A stretch of DNA of 24,440 bases from Pelargonium nanum (lineage: Eukaryota > Streptophyta > Magnoliopsida > Geraniales > Geraniaceae): positions 1 to 24,440 of the forward strand of contig JAYMTF010001299.1 of NCBI GenBank assembly GCA_036897485.1. Direction: 5' to 3'. The position numbers and the translations under genes were made by a program. Under the pieces are notes generated by a model that worked only from the letters and a program-made list of their open reading frames with translations, did not search any database and had not been told where the DNA came from. Position 1 is the stretch's first letter. Every line of letters begins with the position of its first letter. Of the stretch, positions 18,578 to 24,440 are shown piece after piece.

Positions 18578-18847
18578 AAAAGCTTGCACATAGGATCAGG
18601 GGTTGCCAGGGTATGGTTTGCTACTCCAGGGTTGTTTGTTGGGTGCTTGGTGTCGAGATCTTGTGATTCTCTATGGTTTGAGATCAGCGAGTTAGTAGCT
18701 TGTACGTTAGTACAAGTTTCTATCTCTATGTCTGGTTTCGGTTGGGTTGCTCTAGAATTTCTAGATGTAATTTGCACTTTGATTATGAATTAATAATATT
18801 GGTATTTCCTTTAAAAAAAATAAAAAAAAAAAAGCTTGCACATAGGA
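18578..18847 (+). mobile_element. Poly(A) retroposon (5'-truncated LINE or SINE) with 18-bp target-site duplication
   Basis: The identical 18-mer AAAAGCTTGCACATAGGA occurs at 18578-18595 and 18830-18847. The insert between them (18596-18829, 234 bp) ends in an A-rich tail (TTAAAAAAAATAAAAAAAAA) on the plus strand. Long perfect target duplications and a 3' poly(A) tail mark target-primed reverse transcription. I see no clear pol III A or B box, so a 5'-truncated LINE is more likely than a SINE. Identity of the two flanks implies a fairly recent insertion. Confidence 0.88.
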
Positions 18848-19831
18848 ATGGTTTTTTAAAAAAAAATCACATTATAAATTACCTGCTACACTTTTGGATA
18901 AGAAATGAGAGCCAATCTATGGTATAATACATGATGGATATTAGAGAGGGTTCATGTTAATGTGTAGACTGTATGCATATGGTTTCTTTGTAAATGGCCC
19001 CCACAAATTATTAGATGCCCTATGATTTGAATATGGGGTCATCTCATATGAAAAGATGACAGAATCTTTAACTTTTGGGGGGTCCAACTAACCACCTGTC
19101 ACTCCCTTGTGTTATGACTTATTATGATCCATATTATACAAATAATTGATTCAAAAATGGGTTTGAAATAACTGTTGTCCGTAACGAACACATCATGATT
19201 TAAGAGCGATTAGATATTGCCGTTAATGCATACGATCGTTCAGAACTTCTTTTTTGCAAGAACTTTCAAACTCAGTTCCGCAACTATATCCTATTGAAAA
19301 GACAACTACAAACATTTATCATAGTTTCTTAAAATCTTAAAAAGCTCTACACAATTTATGCGATACCATAGATCGCACCAGTCTCTCCTGTCTCGTGCAA
19401 ATATGTGTTAAATGAAATTTAGGAGCAGGAGGACAAATTTGAGAATTATAATAAAATAACAAATCACGTACAATGCATGTGACAAGAGAATAAAATTTAA
19501 GTTACATTTAACTTACGAAACGAGTTAAAAAATCACGTGCATTAAACGACAAATTTTTAGAAATGTATGTACTTTTACCAATCTATAATTGCGTTGTTTA
19601 TATTGGAGAAAGATTATTGAATTCTGCTTGTGTTGAACATGTAATACACGCACGACGCGTAAGTATATATAAATGATATCGCTACTAAATCATAACATCA
19701 GCAATCCATGTAATTTACTTTCATTTCACCTCCTCTTTCTCATCCATAAAGTGATTCTTATTCTATTGCGTCCAAGTTAAAAGAGTGGAAACAAAGAATA
19801 AAAACAGAGCATCATTTGCAACTCGATTTAT

Positions 19832-20058
19832 CTTTTGTTGTTTAAGTCAACACGAATATGTGTTTCATTTGTATTGACTCATACATCACATATTTCACTG
19901 ATTAACACGATCTTTTTACCAAATTGTCAATCTCTCACTTTATTTTTTGCTATTAAGTCAACACGAACACAATTGCAAACATGTTTTATTTGTATTGACT
20001 CATACATCACATATTTCACCTCTTAACACGAATTGTTTACCCAAATTGTCAATCTCTA
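19832..20058. repeat. Tandem duplication of about 115 bp
   Basis: Copy 1 (about 19832-19945) and copy 2 (about 19946-20058) share AAGTCAACACGAA, a 27-bp block starting GTATTGACTCATACATCACA, TTAACACGA and CAAATTGTCAATCTCT. An indel of about 10 bp shifts the offset from 111 to 121. It is non-coding and lies about 400 bp beyond the FBW2 stop codon. Confidence 0.9.
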
Positions 20059-20462
20059 TCCGAAAAGGAGAGAATACAATTTTTTTTAGTAAGAGGTGTC
20101 TCTAAAGTCTCCAACCAATTAACCATCATGAACAATGAAACATTAGAATAAAGAAGCATTTGAGCAAAAATTGTCAAACAAAGTAGTGTTCTCTTTTGAC
20201 TTTGATTCACACTTTTTCTCAAAAGCTAGCAGAAAGCATCAACAAAAAGAGTTAAAGATAGATCTTAATATACCTCAACAAAGTCTTCAAACATACCAAT
20301 AATGCCCCTCAACAGAATTCTACTTTCCCCGATCGCGAACATTGGGCCCGACGCGTGCACAACTGAGAGATTTTACCACATCTAGAGGCCTCAAAATTGC
20401 ACTTCATTGCATATATTTACATTCTTGAAAGCACAAGAACTTGCTTGCTTCGCAGAAGTTTT

Positions 20463-22051
20463 CTAAGGGGACAAGGGCCATTCATATGCCGCGTTATCAG
20501 AATCAAACCCGTCGTAGAATCTCATCTCCACATCCTCCATGCTTTCATCGTCGTCCCAAGACCCATCCGGGATCTCATCTTCAAAATCATCCAATTCCCC
20601 GGCCACAAAATCCCACGCCAAATAGCCAGAAGAACCCGAGTAATTCGAGCAATCGTCCCAACTATTGATCTCGTAACAATCCACAACGTGCGGTCCAATG
20701 ACCTTCAACCCGGGAAAACTCTTAACAAACTTGTCCTCTAGTTGCACGCTCCAACACCCTCGCACATCCAATAACTTGAGGTCGTTGCAATTGGTTATTA
20801 TCTTGATCACAGGGTCTGTGCTAATGAGCAAATAGGCCATCTCGAGTTGCTTGAGCTTCGGCATTGTGGATGCAACTGCAAGGGCCTCGTCGTCTTGGCA
20901 GCGCTTCCCGATTACCTCTAATGGGTGCATAATTCTCCTCAACCTAGTGAGGAATTTACAGTTCTTACCTATTGCCTCGAGGGCGGGCGCTCCAATGTAT
21001 ATGCAATAGCTTAGATCCAAGAACGTTATTGAAGAAAGCTTCCCGGCAAGCTGTTCCACTATGGAATTGCTTATTTCACTTCTTGGCACCCGTAAAGTCT
21101 GAAGATTTTTGGCACTAGTAGCACAAATACAAAACTAGTTAACACTTAAATACGTAATCCAAATCACCAAGTATCACAAGGACGCCTCACAACTATATGA
21201 ATACAAGTTAAACAATCACAAATGACTACATAGGTCATACTCCAAGCAATTGAAAGTATCGTTAAACAAATATACCATAAAACCGAAATTAGAATCTAAA
21301 CCACCAAGTATCACCAGGAAGCTTCACATATATACAAAATCAAACTTGAAAATCACTACAGAGACCTATCTTCAAGCAATTGAAACTAGTCTCATCCATG
21401 TACCATAAAACCGAAAATTAGAATGACTAATCGTCTCAAGGAAGCTTTCACAGATATAAATCAAACAAAACATTCAAAAATCACTATGTAGACCAATCTT
21501 CAAGCTATTGAAACTACAGTCACATACATGTACCACAAAACCGAAACTACAATCCAAATCACCGAGCATCAGAACAAAGCTTCACAAATATTCAAAATCA
21601 AACTAAACAGCCAGAGATCACAACAAAGACCAAACTTCAAGCAATTGAAATATGAAACTATAGTTATATACTCATACCATAAAACCGAAATTAGAACCGA
21701 CAAGTGAAAATGGCAATGATAAATATTGGAGCATTGTACTTACTGGTCTGCGATTAAGGAGAAAGCCTGGTCATTAGGGATTCCAGTAACGGAGAGCTTG
21801 CGAAGCAATCCTGAGCTCCTTGCAATCAACATTTGAAGCATACGAACAAGGGTCTCAGGGCGGCAACTTTCGCTCCATTGCTCGATATCTATCTCTTGCC
21901 AGCAGTAAGGTCCGGCAATTACTCTCCCCCATGATTTACAAACCAATGGAACCACAGTGATTTTCTCCTGGAGCGGTAGGTTTCTGAATATAAGTCCAAG
22001 TGCATCAGGTATTAGCTCGCCCCAACGCCGAACTTCACAATGACCCTCCAT
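20463..22051 (-). CDS. FBW2: F-box/LRR protein FBW2 (SKIP18-like), SCF ubiquitin-ligase substrate adaptor
   Basis: There are two coding exons: 22051-21744 and 21114-20463, joined at GACCA|GTAAGT and CTAG|TGCC. They encode 319 aa, close to the length I recall for Arabidopsis FBW2 (about 317). Residues about 10-56 form the F-box (ELIPDALGLIFRNLPLQEK, then VCKSWGRVIAGPYCWQEIDI), which binds the SKP1/ASK subunit. Leucine-rich repeats follow from about 83 to 235 (LRKLSVTG, LQTLRVPRS, ITFLDLSYC, KLKQLEMAY, LKLLDVRGCW). A tail with DDFEDEIPDGSWDDDES is strongly acidic, and the end is WPLSP, as in FBW2 (WPPSP). Despite its name the family has LRRs, not WD40 repeats. In Arabidopsis FBW2 promotes degradation of AGO1 and influences ABA responses; the same role here is inference. 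The gene looks intact. The coding intron is 21743-21115. Confidence 0.93.
21150..21715 (-). repeat. Tandem repeat of about 130 bp occupying most of the FBW2 coding intron
   Basis: The anchor ACCATAAAACCGAAATTAG occurs, with small changes, at 21274, 21402, 21532 and 21676, giving periods of 128, 130 and 144 bp. Other shared words recur in order: AATCACCAAGTATCA, GAAGCTTCAC, TCAAGCAATTGAAA. Four to five degenerate units fill nearly all of the 629-bp intron. Confidence 0.88.
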
Positions 22052-22064
22052 AGAACCTTATTTC

Positions 22065-22946
22065 CTGAAAAGAGAAAAATCGGCAAATTTAATACATAAA
22101 TCAACAATCTAAAACATCAAACAGATAATAACAAGATAGTTTTGCTCAATTTGGAGAGTAACAAAAAGATTACAATTCAAAAAACCCAAACATAATCAAT
22201 TGGGTTTTCATGTAATGAACAAGTTCATGTACCAAAGACAAAGCACAAGGCACAGAACAAGAACTAATCAACAGAAGGTAACAGTTTAGGAGCAAAACAG
22301 AGAAAATAAATATTTTTTTGTTTCTTTTCTAATTTTCTTTTCTTCCATGGATAATTAAGAAAATACTGAAAATTTGTTCTTTTTGTTTTCTAGTTTGGAA
22401 AATTGCACAGTTGAACATTTCCATATTTTGGAAAATTTTCCAGGAAAACTGAAAAAAAAATCTGCAGCTAAACAACCCCAGAGCAATTGGTTTCCCCAAA
22501 ACACTTAAACTTGAATGAAAAACAAACAAAACAACCCAAATCTGAAGACCCATATAATGAAATTATCATAAATCATTTCCTCTAAGCTCCAAGACTCAAA
22601 AGAAGAAGACACAAATCAAATAAATAAACAAACAGAACCATTATAAAAAACATAAAAATAAAAATAGAAGAAGAAGATATTTAAACAAAAATGAAACCAT
22701 TCTCTTAAAGGTCTATGAATCAAAACCAGAAAACACAAACCCATCAACAAACAGCCAAAATCAGGCAGACCCAGATAAGATAAATTGCTCACAAAAGCTC
22801 CACATGCATGAACATTGAACAAACACAAGCTAACCAGAGAACACAAGAGATAGAGAATTGCAAATACCCAATAGAGCAAAAAGGGCAAAAACCCATTAAA
22901 CAAAATATAATTTTTCTCCAAAGAAACAGCATAGATTGCAACTTAC
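22065..22946 (-). other. 5' UTR intron of FBW2
   Basis: On the minus strand a donor GAAG|GTAAGT (exon end 22947) and an acceptor TTCTCTTTTCAG|GAAATAAGG (exon start 22064) bound an 882-nt intron. The acceptor lies only 13 nt before the ATG at 22051. No competing ATG occurs in that 13-nt leader segment. Leader introns of this kind are frequent in plant regulatory genes and can boost expression. The intron holds only AT-rich sequence and chance frames. Confidence 0.7.
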
Positions 22947-22997
22947 CTTCAAATAAAAACAGAAAAATACAAAAATTAAAGGAGAAGAAGCTGGGTC

Positions 22998-23012
22998 TTA
23001 GTTAATGAGCAT
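22998..23012 (-). other. Minimal upstream ORF (MLIN) in the FBW2 leader
   Basis: ATG at 23012-23010 is followed by CTC ATT AAC TAA within the proposed first, non-coding exon, upstream of the leader intron donor. It would be the only ATG before the main start in the spliced leader if transcription begins near 23145. Function is unknown. Confidence 0.4.
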
Positions 23013-23138
23013 CAAACAAATGTTGGGTTTTGAGAGGATTAAAAAAAAGCTCTCTCCCTCAGGAGTTTGTGTGAGTTATAGATTTTCTTGGATCTGCAAG
23101 GACATGCTAAACCCAGTTTTATCCGCCTAAAATGAAGG

Positions 23139-23205
23139 GAGAGAGAGAGAGAGAGAGAGTTATTTACTGTATATAGCTAAGGCTACAACAAATACATGTA
23201 CATAC

Positions 23206-23238
<33 letters not shown>
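23139..23238 (-). promoter_or_regulatory. FBW2 core promoter flanked by (GA)n microsatellites
   Basis: A TATATAC box is read on the minus strand at 23175-23169. A 30-bp (AG)15 run lies upstream at 23209-23238, and a 21-bp (GA)n run lies at 23139-23159, where transcription would start about 30 bp downstream of the TATA box. On the transcribed strand these read as CT runs, a common feature of plant core promoters and leaders and possible binding sites for BPC/GAGA-type factors. Confidence 0.55.
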
Positions 23239-23240
<2 letters not shown>

Positions 23241-23489
23241 GGGTCCATATTTGAAAGGGATGCATGTGTGTAACTGAGAATCTCTGGGTTTTGATTTCTT
23301 TATTGAAGAATAAAATGGGAGGTGAAAAAGATAATATTATTGATGCTGCCAAGGCCTAAGACAAAAAGGTTTCTGAAATGTACAGCATTTTTATTCTCTA
23401 TGGATGTTATGAAATTATTGTAAATAATGCTCCAATACTAACCAAACATAAATATGTGTGTGAAAAAAAATACAACCAATCTATTAGTT

Positions 23490-23840
23490 AGACCTGAAAA
23501 TTTGTATGGGTGACTTATTCATGTCGTACTAAAAGTTGACTCAACTCTAACAAAACATATTGCCATCGTGTTGATGGTTGAATATGATGTCCACGACATG
23601 TTTAACGTGATAATTAAATGGGTCATATTGACATGACACGACACGATTAACACAAAAACAATCTAACACATTTTGCATGATCGAACCAACACATTTGCAA
23701 TGTTACATGACCTATCATGTTGTTAAGATTAATTTACAATTAGATTCTTGAGTAGGCGTGTTGAGCGTGTCAAAACACGGCTTATTAATCGTGAGTGAGT
23801 GTTTTAAAGACTAAATACGAAAACGATACAATTACAAAAT
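23490..23840. mobile_element. Possible degraded repeat rich in CGTGT/ACACG words
   Basis: The segment contains GACATGACACGACACGATTAACAC, CGTGTTGAGCGTGTC and related words in both orientations. This compositional style is shared with the elements at 3510-3795 and 16566-16803. No ends, open frame or target duplication can be defined, so this is a tentative label. Confidence 0.25.
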
Positions 23841-24179
23841 GTGTAACTCCTAAGACATTAATTTTATGTCGTATTATTCAAAATATAAACGTAAAATATC
23901 ATAAATACAAGTACGAGCTTAACTACAAATGTGAATATATTTACACTGAAATCTGAAATTTGAGTACAAAATGTTTAGGACAGTCTTGTCTAATTTGAAA
24001 ATTGTTGGAATTTATTTTGTGCCACCCAAACCCACATAAATTTGGATTAGAATTCAAGTGCCCAGGTTCAAAATACAAATCCTCCCTATTATATTATTAG
24101 TATTTACTGTAAAATAAAATAAAAATCATTGTATTCAAAGTCAGGAGATGTAGATACAAAGAAGAGATTTATCTGGTTT

Positions 24180-24440
24180 CTCTCTAGGGTTTTTCTCTAA
24201 AAAAAAAAGTGGTCTTTCCGTCTGTATGACGCGTTCTGTCCCTGGTGACAGTTAGGATTTTTCAGGTTCTGGTTAATCAAAGGTGGCTTGTAAAAGAAGC
24301 GGGGGCAGTTTTTGTTACTTTGTCATCTAATCAACGAAGACTGATCGAAGACGCAGTGATTGCTGAGTTTTTGGGGTTAGCATATTAAAGGCGGCGGCAA
24401 CGGCGTGAGGGCGACGATGAAGGGCAACGGCGTGAGGGAG
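24180..24440. other. Possible gene start at the right edge
   Basis: Composition becomes less AT-rich, with CTAGGGTTTTTCTCT at about 24184 and a GC-rich run after 24370. An ATG at 24417 opens MKGNGVRE and is cut by the window edge. A 16-bp direct repeat, GGCAACGGCGTGAGGG, occurs at about 24395 and 24423. This could be a leader and first exon, or the start of a repeat element. There is too little to identify. Confidence 0.25.

Larger units (their letters stand above)
16252..20462. other. Intergenic region between the unknown gene and FBW2
   Basis: These 4.2 kb contain no convincing gene. The repeats at 16566, 17150, 18578 and 19832 are listed separately. The tract at about 17440-17780 is less AT-rich and contains CT-rich and CAACAACAACAAC stretches that look like a promoter or leader. 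No coding exon follows it, so a non-coding transcript is possible but unsupported. The last few hundred bases before 20463 should contain the FBW2 3' UTR. Confidence 0.5.

Noticed and set aside
18455-18793. 112-codon open frame
   Set aside because: It spans the retroposon insertion and its target duplication, so it is a composite of unrelated sequence and not a gene.
19018-19066. Hairpin GTCATCT...AGATGAC as a possible microRNA precursor
   Set aside because: The stem is only 7 bp with a 9-nt loop. I found no known plant microRNA sequence here or elsewhere in the window by eye.
22329-22921. Minus-strand open frames of 74 and 101 codons upstream of FBW2
   Set aside because: They are Phe/Leu/Cys-rich translations of T-rich sequence lying entirely within the FBW2 leader intron, with no family resemblance.

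Overview
The window is nuclear DNA from a flowering plant, most likely a eudicot. It is AT-rich with long non-coding stretches. Genes are spliced with GT-AG introns, one protein has a transit-peptide-like N-terminus joined to a plastid shikimate enzyme, and miniature transposons sit in introns. I see no bacterial-style operons, no CRISPR arrays, no rRNA or tRNA genes, and no LTR retroelement or virus-like remnant that I can recognise.

Layout, left to right. (1) 1-2020, minus strand: the 5' part of a class II DAHP synthase gene, first enzyme of the shikimate pathway. It comprises exon 1 with the transit peptide, a 1.35 kb intron, and the start of exon 2, which leaves the window. Its promoter lies at about 2120-2960. 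(2) About 2960-8430: roughly 5.5 kb of AT-rich DNA without a convincing gene, with degraded repeat-like segments and a miniature-transposon-like element at 7997-8434. (3) 8813-11567, plus strand: a three-exon gene for a predicted plastid membrane protein with a coiled coil (356 aa by my splice model, family not recognised). Its promoter is rich in site II (TGGGCC/T) and telo-box (AAACCCTAA) motifs. (4) 12236-16251, plus strand: a 13-exon gene for a conserved-looking protein of unknown function (403 aa). It has a 13-nt microexon whose residues lie in an acidic DDLFDYEDD motif. (5) About 16252-20460: intergenic DNA with a palindrome-ended repeat, two tandem duplications and a well-preserved poly(A) retroposon flanked by an 18-bp target-site duplication. 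(6) 20463-22051, minus strand: a two-exon F-box/LRR gene matching FBW2 (SKIP18), with a further intron in its 5' UTR. Its promoter is at about 23140-23240, between (GA)n tracts. (7) 23400-24440: intergenic DNA, with a possible GC-richer gene start at the extreme right edge.

The genes are unrelated housekeeping or regulatory genes and do not form one system: aromatic amino-acid biosynthesis, a plastid membrane protein, an unknown soluble protein, and an SCF ubiquitin-ligase adaptor. The structurally interesting material is in the introns. Intron 1 of the plastid-membrane gene looks built from tandem duplications that include the end of exon 1. The FBW2 coding intron is largely a tandem repeat of about 130 bp. 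Two introns of neighbouring genes carry related Tourist-like MITEs. I found no convincing evidence for a novel multi-gene system. The best leads are the DDxxD-like motif interrupted by a microexon in the unknown gene and a duplicated, exon-like 21-nt cassette in the plastid-membrane gene.
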